Assembly: GCF_003285015.1 (NCBI RefSeq)
Contig: NZ_QMFB01000014.1
Location: 62,001-126,000 of the forward strand
Direction of reading: 5' to 3'
Source: Paenibacillus contaminans
Lineage (GTDB): Bacteria > Bacillota > Bacilli > Paenibacillales > NBRC-103111
DNA length: 64,000 bases
Under the pieces are notes generated by a model. The model did no database searches. It saw nothing but the letters and a program-made list of their open reading frames with translations, and was not told the DNA's origin. The translations under genes were made by a program, and so were the position numbers. Numbering within the stretch: position 1 is the first letter of the stretch; every line of letters starts with the position of its first letter. This document shows positions 8,400 through 16,340 of the stretch, piece by piece.

Positions 8400-10541
8400 T
8401 TATTGCGCGCTTTGACCGCTTTCCGTCAAGGCCAAGCTTTTCCGGTATGTCGGCAGCTCGCTGTCGAGCAGGCTGCGGATTTGAGCGATTTTCCATTGCA
8501 AATGCTCGGGATCGGTCATATAATCCATGCTTGGCTCCCAGCCGAGCCTTGAATCGGCTTCGGTCAGCGGTATGGCCGCTTCGGCATTGGCCAGCTCCGC
8601 CTTCGCAACGGCTTCCAGCTCGTCAAGAAGTGCCGCCGCCTTCAGCGGGTCGCCCTCGATGAACAAGCGCTGCTTCAGCTTCCACCACTGTTTGGCGTGA
8701 ATGACGGTGCGGATCGTCAAGGCGATAAATTCATTCAAGCCAAGCATCAGCTTGCCTTCGGAGAGCTTCGCTTCAGGCGTCAGCGTCAGCGCCTGATTCA
8801 GGCTTTCATTGCCCAACTGCCAAAGCTCGAGCATGCGCTCGAGACTGCGCAATTCGACGTCGATGCGCGAAGCGCCGAGCGACTGGCGAGCGCCTTCGTG
8901 CGGCCGGTAATCCGCGACGATGATCTCATTGCCGAACATCGCATGCTTCGATGCCGGAATTTGTACGCCTCTTTGGAAAATAAGCGGGTACGACGGACCG
9001 ATCCGGAAAGGACCGTACTGGTCTTCATTAGTCGGGATGTAATGGCTTATGCCATCGCTCCAATGGCGCCAAGCTTCCAGCACGTAAGGGACGGCTTCCG
9101 CGCTGAAATCGCGCTTTGCGACCGCCGCGAAAATATCCTCGGCGGGAGCCGGGGCGCTCCAGTAGGCCGTTTTGGTCAAATCGTTAAGGAACGAAGGCCA
9201 CCAGCCGAAATGATGGGATTCCATCAGGCCGGACAAGCCCCAGTCTTCGCGCGCTTTAAGCAGGGCGGCATGTCTCTTCGCCCATTGAAAAGGTACGGGC
9301 TCATAGGGAATGACGCCGATATCCCAAGTCAATCCGCCGGTATTACACATCGTGTACAGCTTGATGCCGCGTTCATGGGCGACTTCGGCCTCGCTTGAAA
9401 AATACCGGCCCGGACCTTCGAACGATACCGTATAATCGACGCAAACGCTTGTGATATGCTCATGCTTGATCTGCTCGAACATTTCAAACGTCACCTGCAA
9501 CGTTATGCCCTCCGGCAAAGCGCGAATCAGCTTCAGACGGTCCTCCTCCGGCGCCCAGCCCCAGTTGTAGGTCCAGAATACGATATCCGCTTTATCGTTA
9601 TGCTTGTGAATGACCTTCTTGATCATGTTCAGCCACTGCGGGAAGTCGACGCACGGCCACCAGCCCGGGCTGACCTTCGTCTGCGGCTTATCCTTGGGCC
9701 ATTCGAGCCGCAGCATGCCCGTCGTATTGGGGTCGTGGCTCGGAAATTCGCAAGATTCGCCGACGAAGATGACGCCTTTAAGGCGCGGGCACGCTTTGAA
9801 CAGCGCACCGTAGGTGCCGTCGTAATATTCTTCGGCATCCGGGGCGTCGGGATGTTTGCGGCTCGTTATGTAGCTGTAGGCATACACATCAAGCCCGTAA
9901 AGTTCCGCCCGGTCGATCAAATAATTGAAGTCGATGAATCCGTCCGGCGTCTCGTTGACATCTTTGACGAAAAGAAGGATTGAATCGATCCCTGCATGCG
10001 CCATGGCATTCAGATGGGAATCGGGATAATGATCGAGTCCCCAACCGGAATGAACCATTCGAGGCGAAAATAGCGGAGTCCTCGTCACATCCTGCCGGCT
10101 GACGATCGGAGCCTCCTTCAGGTTCATCAAATCCTCAAGAAAGTAGCTACCTTGGCCGACGCCGCGGTCATCGAAGCCGCATACCGCGATACGGTTTTCT
10201 TCCGCGACGATCCGGTAGCTTCGCGGCTCGGTCAGGCTTTCGCCGAGCTCGGGAAGCCGCGTCCTGTCGGCGAGTACGATGACGTTATTCTCAGACGAAG
10301 CGACTTGAGCCACATCCTCGACTCTGCGTACAGGGACGGAAACCTGCATGCTGACAAGCAAGTAGTCCTGCAAATCTTTGGCGACATTCAGCATCAGGGC
10401 GCCGGCATCCTTGGCGATGACGATACGCCATTCGTCGTTTAGCTCCGTTTCGTTCGCGGCAGCGCTTACGTCGGGATTTCGGCGGTCGGGTTTATGGACA
10501 ACTTCGAGCCTTTTGCGAAACTCGTATTTTTTTTCACTCAC
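8400..10541 (-). CDS. Putative glycoside hydrolase of unassigned family (GH20/GH67-like layout)
   Basis: Encodes 713 residues from a GTG start at 10541, nine bases after AGGAGGA. The N-terminal ~150 residues resemble the non-catalytic alpha/beta domain that precedes GH20 and GH67 barrels (YRIVAEENRIAVCGFDDRGVGQGSYFLEDL). A TIM-barrel-like region follows with acidic candidates in GVIFVGESCEF and the Trp-rich DIVFWTYNWGW. The C-terminal ~200 residues are helical. No signal peptide is present. It is convergent with the 2884-8228 run and divergent from the GntR gene, with the AT palindrome in its promoter region. Family membership is judged from layout only; it could be an alpha-glucuronidase-like or hexosaminidase-like enzyme. 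Confidence 0.6.
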   Translation of the reverse strand: MSEKKYEFRKRLEVVHKPDRRNPDVSAAANETELNDEWRIVIAKDAGALMLNVAKDLQDYLLVSMQVSVPVRRVEDVAQVASSENNVIVLADRTRLPELGESLTEPRSYRIVAEENRIAVCGFDDRGVGQGSYFLEDLMNLKEAPIVSRQDVTRTPLFSPRMVHSGWGLDHYPDSHLNAMAHAGIDSILLFVKDVNETPDGFIDFNYLIDRAELYGLDVYAYSYITSRKHPDAPDAEEYYDGTYGALFKACPRLKGVIFVGESCEFPSHDPNTTGMLRLEWPKDKPQTKVSPGWWPCVDFPQWLNMIKKVIHKHNDKADIVFWTYNWGWAPEEDRLKLIRALPEGITLQVTFEMFEQIKHEHITSVCVDYTVSFEGPGRYFSSEAEVAHERGIKLYTMCNTGGLTWDIGVIPYEPVPFQWAKRHAALLKAREDWGLSGLMESHHFGWWPSFLNDLTKTAYWSAPAPAEDIFAAVAKRDFSAEAVPYVLEAWRHWSDGISHYIPTNEDQYGPFRIGPSYPLIFQRGVQIPASKHAMFGNEIIVADYRPHEGARQSLGASRIDVELRSLERMLELWQLGNESLNQALTLTPEAKLSEGKLMLGLNEFIALTIRTVIHAKQWWKLKQRLFIEGDPLKAAALLDELEAVAKAELANAEAAIPLTEADSRLGWEPSMDYMTDPEHLQWKIAQIRSLLDSELPTYRKSLALTESGQSAQ

Positions 10542-10570
10542 AGGAAATAATCCTCCTATACAAGCAATTT

Positions 10571-10596
10571 TATATTATATATAATATATATTATAT
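10571..10596. promoter_or_regulatory. Putative GntR operator, site 2
   Basis: Two overlapping perfect palindromes: an 18-mer at 10571-10588 and an 18-mer ATATAATATATATTATAT at 10579-10596. They lie about 30 bases upstream of the GTG of the minus-strand hydrolase and about 140 bases upstream of the GntR gene. The second matches sites 1 and 3 with two extra central bases. Control of the hydrolase, and possibly autoregulation, is inferred. Confidence 0.55.
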
Positions 10597-10626
10597 TACT
10601 GGAACCCGGATAAAAACAATACAAAT

Positions 10627-10656
10627 TTGGAGTAATGGATTTAAATCCGTTATAAT
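10627..10656 (+). promoter_or_regulatory. Candidate promoter of the GntR gene
   Basis: TTGGAG at 10627-10632 and a perfect TATAAT at 10651-10656 with an 18-base spacer, about 80 bases before the GntR start. The -35 match is moderate. Confidence 0.45.
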
Positions 10657-10738
10657 GGATTATATAGACTATATGACCGGAAATAGTTTATGACGACGTT
10701 GGTCCAAGTATGACATTAAAGGAGTTAGTGGTGAATTG

Positions 10739-11434
10739 ATGAATAAGCCTGTTTTTCCGCCAAGACAAAGCATTAGCGAGGATTTGATTCTGTATATTAA
10801 ACAACAAATAGCAAGCGGTCAGTTGAATCCGGGGGATCGCATCGTCGAAACGAAGCTGGCCCAAGAGCTAGGCATCAGCCAGACGCCGGTACGAGAAGCC
10901 ATTCGCAGGCTGCAGGGCGAAGGAATTATAACGGTCGTTCCGAATAAAGGCCCTATGGTATGCACGCTTGACAAGAAAGATGTATTTGAAATTTATTCCA
11001 TCCGTTCGATGCTTGAAGGTCTGGCTATCCGTCTGGCTGTGCAGAATGCTTCGGATGAGGAAATTGAAGAGATTGAGCGCTTTTACAATAAAATGAAGGA
11101 TAAGCTGATGGACGAATCTGTCGAGTATTTGATAGACGATTCTCTTCATATTCACGAAACGATTATGATCTTGTCGAGACACAGCAGGCTTATTGCGACT
11201 TATCAATCGATCTCGTTCCAAATTCTGCTCGTCAATCGGATGCTCGGCACGAAGAAAACGAAGCAAAACGAGGTGCTCCAGCACGGAGAACTGATCGAAG
11301 CGCTGAAGCGGAGAGAACCGGATGAGGCGGAGCTGACGATGCGCAAACATATTTATCGCTCCTACCGCGACTTTGTCGAATTGAACGGTCTCGATGCGGA
11401 GGGCGACGAGCTCGAGGAGAAAAATTGGTTTTAG
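10739..11434 (+). CDS. GntR family regulator, FCD (FadR-type) subfamily
   Basis: Encodes 231 residues from ATG 10739; TTG at 10736 is also in frame and slightly closer to AAAGGAG. Residues ~14-75 are a winged helix-turn-helix with the family pattern GDRIVETKLAQELGIS and TPVREAIRRLQGEGI. Residues ~85-220 are an all-helical FCD ligand-binding domain, with metal-ligand-type residues in DDSLHIHETI and a late His in RKHIYRSYRDF. FCD regulators usually respond to sugar acids or other carboxylates. It lies between the two enzyme runs of the 1.8-17.3 kb region, and the AT palindromes at three promoters there are the best candidates for its operators. Confidence 0.9.
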   Translation: MNKPVFPPRQSISEDLILYIKQQIASGQLNPGDRIVETKLAQELGISQTPVREAIRRLQGEGIITVVPNKGPMVCTLDKKDVFEIYSIRSMLEGLAIRLAVQNASDEEIEEIERFYNKMKDKLMDESVEYLIDDSLHIHETIMILSRHSRLIATYQSISFQILLVNRMLGTKKTKQNEVLQHGELIEALKRREPDEAELTMRKHIYRSYRDFVELNGLDAEGDELEEKNWF

Positions 11435-11642
11435 ACGGAATATGGGGAAGAGGGGAGACGATCCGGTTGCCGGTGATGCTTCCCGTGTTTTCATGCGGAG
11501 CTGCCTTTTGGCGGCTTTTTTGTATTTCTTGCAGGTGGCTGCGGTTAAAAATAGGATGTCCCGTTTCGATCACCGCTTTGACGGCTGCAAGAGCTCGAAT
11601 TCTCGCCCGCTACCCCCGTGTTTCTAGCAAACGTGAGAAAAG

Positions 11643-12128
11643 GTAATGACTAGCATGGCAAACGCCACTGCGACTCAACTGCAACTGCAACTGCAACTGC
11701 AACTGCAACTCAACTGCGACCGCAACCGCAACTATTGCTTGCCTGAAAGACGTGTTGCGTTGAGGTAATGAGGCAAAGTTTATTATTTGTGAGGCAACCG
11801 CAATTGTTGCTTGCCGGAAAGCCGCGTTGCGGCGAGATAATGAGGTAAAGTTTATTATTAGTAAGGCAAACTTCACTGTTTCCCGCCGACCCCCATGTTC
11901 AGACGAGATAATGAGGCAAAGTTTATTATTAGTAAGGCAAACTTCACTGTTTCCCGCCGAAACCCCGTGTTCAGGCTGATAATGAGGAAAAGGCAATTAT
12001 TAGTGAGGCAAACGAAATTGATAGTGGTGGTTGCCTCACTAACGGACGAAAACGAGGCATTTACCGGTGGAATAGTAAGGATAGCCTCATTAACAGTGAG
12101 GTTTCCTTCACTAGTAGGCTGACCGCAT
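11643..12128. repeat. Tandem array of ~71-bp units (array 1)
   Basis: Units begin near 11762, 11834, 11905 and 11976 (spacing 72, 71, 71). Each carries GATAATGAGGCAAAG, TTATTATTAGTAAGGCAAAC and a TTTCCCGCCGA-CCCC-TGTTCAG block. The first and last units are degenerate. Positions 11868-12128 recur in inverted orientation at 18904-19164. Confidence 0.8.
11677..11710. repeat. AACTGC hexanucleotide microsatellite
   Basis: Five full AACTGC units plus a partial unit at the start of the 71-bp array. It is a candidate slippage site but is not in a gene. Confidence 0.85.
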
Positions 12129-12198
12129 ATGATCCAAGGTTCACTTGTCATGAAAGAGCCGCAGTAAACCTCGGGTTTATATGCAGCACATTAACGTT

Positions 12199-12435
12199 TG
12201 TACCTTGAATTTGATGGACTGTCCCAAAAGTCAATGTTGAACTTTGAATCTCCCACATCGGTATGAACATTGCATGAAAAAGACGCTTCGATCCCCACTA
12301 TAATAGTGGTTTTGGAGGCATCTTTGCACGTCGTTTGGGAATGACTCAATTGGAACGACCCTATTGGGACAGTCCCTATACATTTAATGTGCGGTTGCGG
12401 TACTAGTAGATTGACCACATCAAATTCAAGGTACA
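12199..12435. repeat. 18-bp inverted repeat enclosing the MITE-like element
   Basis: TGTACCTTGAATTTGATG at 12199-12216 is exactly complementary to 12418-12435. The right arm is preceded by ACTAGTAGATTGACC, which resembles the edge of array 1 at 12112-12125, so these pieces belong to one repeat family. Confidence 0.65.
12216..12375. mobile_element. MITE-like 160-bp element
   Basis: Bounded by exact 11-bp inverted repeats GGACTGTCCCA (12216-12226) and TGGGACAGTCC (12365-12375), with no coding capacity. It lies inside a second exact 18-bp inverted repeat (12199-12216 with 12418-12435). Terminal GGGACAGTCC-type ends are common on Firmicutes insertion sequences; a non-autonomous derivative is the likely reading. 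Confidence 0.55.
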
Positions 12436-12726
12436 GACACAGCAGCGTTTCATACGAATCTGCTGTTTAACTGCGAGCTATTTACGAAAAGCCGGGCAGC
12501 AAACCTTAAATCATATGTAGTCAAGGTACTGTTGTGCCTCATACGAACCTCTGATTGTGTGTTTCTCTCATGACAAGTGTGGGCAGCAAACATTAGGTCG
12601 TGAGCGGTCACCCTAATCTATATTGGCAGAGGAGAAAACCTCGTTACACGCGAGCGACAAAGAAGCCGGTAAGAGTTTATCCTTCAATTTATCAGAAAAT
12701 AAATCGTAGAAGCGGCTCTAAATCTC

Positions 12727-12770
12727 GGTAAACGCGCTTGTCCCTAAAAGGACGGCGAAGCCGTTTATCC
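12727..12770. repeat. REP-like palindromic element, copy B (short form)
   Basis: 44 bp: GGTAAACGCGC, GTCC-CTAAAA-GGAC hairpin, then GCCGTTTATCC. It equals copies A and C without their central ~35 bp. A half copy (GTTTATCCTTCAAT) lies just upstream near 12676. Confidence 0.65.
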
Positions 12771-12848
12771 TTGAATTCGCACGAGCTTCCAACAGGGAAT
12801 ATTGCCTTTTCCCGTTCTCGATAGAGAAAAGAGGAATGAAAAATATTG

Positions 12849-12880
12849 TTGACTAATATATATTATATATAATATATTAT
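12849..12880 (+). promoter_or_regulatory. Promoter and putative GntR operator (site 3) of the M20 operon
   Basis: TTGACT at 12849-12854 serves as the -35 box. It is followed by an AT-only tract holding TATAATATATTAT at 12868-12880, the same 13-mer as in site 1. The arrangement of -35 then palindrome over -10 is the same as at 2614-2647, though the downstream genes are unrelated. Confidence 0.55.
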
Positions 12881-12926
12881 TCCCAAAAGGCTGGGAGTAT
12901 GCACAGCAAGTAAAGGAGAGGCTATC

Positions 12927-14096
12927 ATGTCAGCGGATGCCGGAACGGTCAAACATCCCGCCGTTGCTATTTTGGAAGATTTGATTCGGATTGAAAGCGT
13001 TAACCCGCATTTTGACGCCAGCGCGCAAGGGGAAAATGGAGTCGCGGATTACATCGAGCGGCGAATGATAGCGGCAGGTTTGCCGGTTCGCAGACAACAG
13101 GTGTTTCCGGGCAGGGATAACCTGATTATCGAGCTTCGCACCGGAAGGGACGTGCCGACGCTGCTTTTCGAGGCGCATATGGATACCGTGTCGCTTGGCT
13201 CCATGATCGATCCGCTTGTGCCGCGTTATCAGGATGGAAAGCTGTACGGCCGAGGCGCATGCGATACGAAAGGGACGCTGGCCGGCATGATCTATACGCT
13301 GGAGCAATGCGCTTTGAACCCGGAGCGGCTGTCCGCGGACATCGTCCTATGCGCTTCCGTAGACGAAGAGCACGAATATCACGGGCTGCGCGCATTTATG
13401 GCCCTCGACATGAAGATTGACGGCGCCGTAGTCGGAGAGCCGACGGAAATGGGCATTGTCGTCGCCCATAAGGGCTGCGCCCGGTTTACGGTACAAACTC
13501 ACGGTAAAGCCGCCCACAGCTCGATGCCGCATGAAGGGAACAGCGCCGTCTACCAGATGATGGAGGTGCTGAGCTTCATCCGCGAGAAAATCGAGCCGGA
13601 GCTTACGCAGCGGCAGCATCCGCTTTGCGGGTCGCCGACCATCGTAGTCGGAACGATTCATGGCGGAACGCAAATCAATATCGTGCCGGAAACATGCACG
13701 ATAGAGATCGACCGGAGAATCATTCCGGGGGAGAATCCCGACGAGGTGCTCGCCGAGTTTACGGCCAGATTGCATGCATACGCGGAGGGTAAAGGAATCA
13801 AGTTTACGATTGGGGAGCTTCTCCTCGATTGGGCTTTGAATACGCCTTATGATTCGCCGATCGTGCCTTGGGCGCAGCAGGCCGCCCGGACGCTCGGACT
13901 GAACGAGCAATTGACAGGCGTGCCGTATTCGAGCGACGCCAGCAAGCTGCAGCGCAGGGGCATCCCGACGATCGTATACGGGCCGGGCTCGATCGCGCAA
14001 GCTCATTCGCGGGAAGAATGGGTACCGGTGCGCGAGGTCGAGCAGGCTGCGGAATATTACTTGCAGTTAGCCTTACTATTCGGCAGCCGTCAATAG
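12927..14096 (+). CDS. M20 family metallopeptidase / deacylase (ArgE-DapE-ACY1 type)
   Basis: Encodes 389 residues, ATG at 12927 after AAAGGAG. The M20 metal and catalytic pattern is intact: His84 and Asp86 in FEAHMDTV, bridging Asp113 in GACDTKG, the catalytic Glu pair in DEEHE (146-150), a later EPTE motif, and a C-terminal His in AQAHSREEW. A dimerization (lid) domain lies at about 175-290. The family removes N-acyl groups from amino acids or cleaves small peptides in the cytoplasm. It is the first gene of a four-gene run with MBL-fold, aminotransferase and dehydrogenase genes, which suggests deacylation of an N-acylated intermediate before transamination (inference). Confidence 0.85.
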   Translation: MSADAGTVKHPAVAILEDLIRIESVNPHFDASAQGENGVADYIERRMIAAGLPVRRQQVFPGRDNLIIELRTGRDVPTLLFEAHMDTVSLGSMIDPLVPRYQDGKLYGRGACDTKGTLAGMIYTLEQCALNPERLSADIVLCASVDEEHEYHGLRAFMALDMKIDGAVVGEPTEMGIVVAHKGCARFTVQTHGKAAHSSMPHEGNSAVYQMMEVLSFIREKIEPELTQRQHPLCGSPTIVVGTIHGGTQINIVPETCTIEIDRRIIPGENPDEVLAEFTARLHAYAEGKGIKFTIGELLLDWALNTPYDSPIVPWAQQAARTLGLNEQLTGVPYSSDASKLQRRGIPTIVYGPGSIAQAHSREEWVPVREVEQAAEYYLQLALLFGSRQ

Positions 14097-14151
14097 CTGA
14101 TCCGGAAGGTGGCCGGCTGGCCGGCAATATCGTCTTGCCGCACACGGCGTG

Positions 14152-14165
14152 CATGAAATTTCATG
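14152..14165. repeat. 14-bp perfect palindrome
   Basis: CATGAAATTTCATG lies between the M20 and MBL-fold genes. It could be an operator-like site, but only one copy was noticed. Confidence 0.3.
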
Positions 14166-14291
14166 AACCGGATGCGCGTAACACAATCTCATGCTGCAGT
14201 AGTCAAAAATGACTTTGCTGTTGCGGAGACAAACCGGCTGCGTGGATAGCACAACCTAAACCAATCGAATTGCGGGAAAGGAGAACGGATA

Positions 14292-15029
14292 ATGCGGATT
14301 AGCGAACGTATATTTTTAGTAGGAAGCGGCAAACACGGCCACGAAATGACTCACCGTCTGGACTGCAACGTATATTTGCTGGATGGAGGGAGCGAGCTGG
14401 CGCTGATCGATGCCGGAAGCGGGCTCGCGCCGGATCAAATCGTCGCCAATATCGAGCGGAACGGCTTCGATATGACCAAGGTAAAAAAGCTCCTCTTGAC
14501 ACATGTCCATGGCGATCACGGGGGAGGCGCTTATTTTTTCCACAAGGAATACGGCTTGGAGGTAATCGCGTCCACGGAAGCGACGCCGTGGCTGGAGCGG
14601 GGCGACAAGGAAAAAACGAGCATCGGAGCGGCGATTGCCGCCGGCGTATATCCTGAGGACTACCATTACCCGCCTTGTCCGGTTGCCCGAAGCGTAAGCG
14701 AAGGGGATCGGATTTCCGTCGGCGAGCTGGAGCTTGAAGTGCTGGAAACGCCGGGACACAGCCGCGGTCACGTGAGCTTTGTCCTCGAGCATGACGGGGT
14801 GCGGACGCTTTTTGCCGGAGACGTCGTATTCGCCGGAGGCAAGGTCGTTATACAGAACATATGGGACTGCTTTATCGGGGAATATGCCGACAGCCTCGAT
14901 AAACTGAGCCGCCGCCGTTTCGACCGGCTGTTTTCGGGACATGGGCCGTTTTTGCTTTCCGAGGCATGGCGGCATATCGAGCTGGCGGACGCCGCCTTCA
15001 AGCGGCTGGACATTCCGCCGAACCTGTAA
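14292..15029 (+). CDS. Metallo-beta-lactamase-fold hydrolase
   Basis: Encodes 245 residues, ATG at 14292 after GAAAGGAG. The zinc motif HVHGDH is at residues 71-76, with a second His in ETPGHSRGH and the Asp in FAGDVVF. The size fits glyoxalase II-like or lactonase-like members. It lacks a signal peptide. Position in the run between an M20 enzyme and an aminotransferase suggests hydrolysis of a lactone or thioester intermediate, but the substrate cannot be predicted. A 195-base gap separates it from the M20 gene. Confidence 0.85.
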   Translation: MRISERIFLVGSGKHGHEMTHRLDCNVYLLDGGSELALIDAGSGLAPDQIVANIERNGFDMTKVKKLLLTHVHGDHGGGAYFFHKEYGLEVIASTEATPWLERGDKEKTSIGAAIAAGVYPEDYHYPPCPVARSVSEGDRISVGELELEVLETPGHSRGHVSFVLEHDGVRTLFAGDVVFAGGKVVIQNIWDCFIGEYADSLDKLSRRRFDRLFSGHGPFLLSEAWRHIELADAAFKRLDIPPNL

Positions 15030-15170
15030 GCGGTGCTGTTAGTCAATTTTTGTCTGGGTAATTATGCAAGGCGATTCCTGCGGGTAAACGGGGGCTCCCT
15101 AAAAGCACTCGGAATACGCTGCGTAGAAAACCTTTACTTTGGGGGAATATGTTGAGAGGGGAGTAGGACT

Positions 15171-16304
15171 ATGACAAATGCGCTGCTCGATAAAAAGTCA
15201 TTCGTAGGTTTGGACAAATATACATGGTTATTCAGCGGAGCGGAAACGCCTCCTCATGTCCGGTGTATCGAAGCGGTGAACGAATACATGCTGAACCGCG
15301 GCAAAGGGCCGGAGGGCAGGGAACTGCACACGCTTCAGGAGCAGAGCTTAAGACGCAATCTTGCAAAGCTTCTAAACGGCAGGGAGCAGGATATCGGGCT
15401 GCTTTCCAACGCTTCCGAATGCATCACGGCGGTTGTGCATGCGCTCGAATTGAAGAAAGGCGACAACGTCGTCATCAATACGCTCGAGTACCCGTCCGGG
15501 GTCATGCCTGTGCTGCAGTTGCAGCAGAACGGAGTCGAGGTGCGGATCGTCGATCACGAGAACTGGGATGTGTCGCCCGACGCTATGATGGAGCTTGTCG
15601 ATTCGAACACAAGACTGGTGATGGCGAGCCACGTCAGCTACTTGTCGGGCGCGAGATTCGACTATAAGGCGCTCTACGAGAAGCTGAATAAGACGGATAC
15701 GCTGTTTCTGCTGGATATTACCCAGTCGTTGGGCGCCGTGTCCGTAGATATGAATTATGCCGATTTTGTCGTATGCAGCTCGTATAAATGGCTGCTTGCC
15801 GTTCACGGATTGGGCATTCTCGGAATCAATCCGGCGAGGGCGGAGCAGCTGGTTCCTCATTCGGTCGGCTGGCGAAGTGTGAAGGAAATTTTTCACGACC
15901 GCCGATTCCAGGATTATGCGTTTCTGGAGGATGCGCGTAAGTTCGAGGTTGGCTATCCGAGCTACCCTTCCATTTATGCGATGAATTGCTCGACAGGGCT
16001 TTTGCTGGAGACGGGGATCGACCGGATCGAAAAACATATTTTGGAGCTTGGCGGCGGATTGATACGCGAGCTTGCCGGACGCGGTTACCAGGTCATGACG
16101 CCTGAAGCACCTGAGAAGCGGGCGGGAAACATCGCGATTTCGTTCGAACGCGGCGGCGAGCTTGCCGACGTGCTGCGCCAGCAAGGAGTCCTCGTTTGGG
16201 GCGGCGACGGCAGATTCCGGGCCTCGATTCACGGTTATAACGATTCGGCGGATATCGACAGGCTTCTGGAGACGCTCTCCGATCATGCCGGGTCGTTCCG
16301 TTAA
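15171..16304 (+). CDS. Class V aminotransferase-fold PLP enzyme
   Basis: Encodes 377 residues, ATG at 15171 after GAGGGGAG. Features are Asp182 and Gln185 in LDITQSLGAV and the PLP-binding lysine Lys206 in CSSYKWL, as in the class V group (cysteine desulfurase/isopenicillin-N-epimerase/serine-glyoxylate aminotransferase-like). The cysteine-loop of desulfurases is not apparent. The gene lies 36 bases before the Gfo/Idh/MocA gene, so the two are likely co-transcribed. It may act as an aminotransferase, epimerase or lyase on an amino-sugar-acid or amino-acid intermediate. Confidence 0.82.
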   Translation: MTNALLDKKSFVGLDKYTWLFSGAETPPHVRCIEAVNEYMLNRGKGPEGRELHTLQEQSLRRNLAKLLNGREQDIGLLSNASECITAVVHALELKKGDNVVINTLEYPSGVMPVLQLQQNGVEVRIVDHENWDVSPDAMMELVDSNTRLVMASHVSYLSGARFDYKALYEKLNKTDTLFLLDITQSLGAVSVDMNYADFVVCSSYKWLLAVHGLGILGINPARAEQLVPHSVGWRSVKEIFHDRRFQDYAFLEDARKFEVGYPSYPSIYAMNCSTGLLLETGIDRIEKHILELGGGLIRELAGRGYQVMTPEAPEKRAGNIAISFERGGELADVLRQQGVLVWGGDGRFRASIHGYNDSADIDRLLETLSDHAGSFR

Positions 16305-16340
16305 ACCATATTACATGATACAAGAGGAGTGGAGAGAAAA

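Larger units (their letters stand above)
11435..12926. other. 1.5-kb repeat-rich non-coding region
   Basis: No convincing gene. In order it holds an AACTGC microsatellite, a tandem array of ~71-bp units, a 160-bp element with terminal inverted repeats nested in an 18-bp inverted repeat, degenerate copies of the same flanking sequences to about 12640, REP-like copy B, and then the promoter and operator of the M20 gene. Open frames across the array are by-products of the repeat period. Confidence 0.7.

Noticed and set aside
11643..12128. CRISPR array
   Set aside because: Units are ~71 bp and nearly contiguous with no repeat-spacer alternation, and no cas genes are present.
11610..12151. Minus-strand open frames across the 71-bp array, with repeated ETVKFALLIINFASL-like peptides
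   Set aside because: The peptide repeats follow from the DNA repeat; units of 71 bp shift frame, and there is no ribosome binding site.
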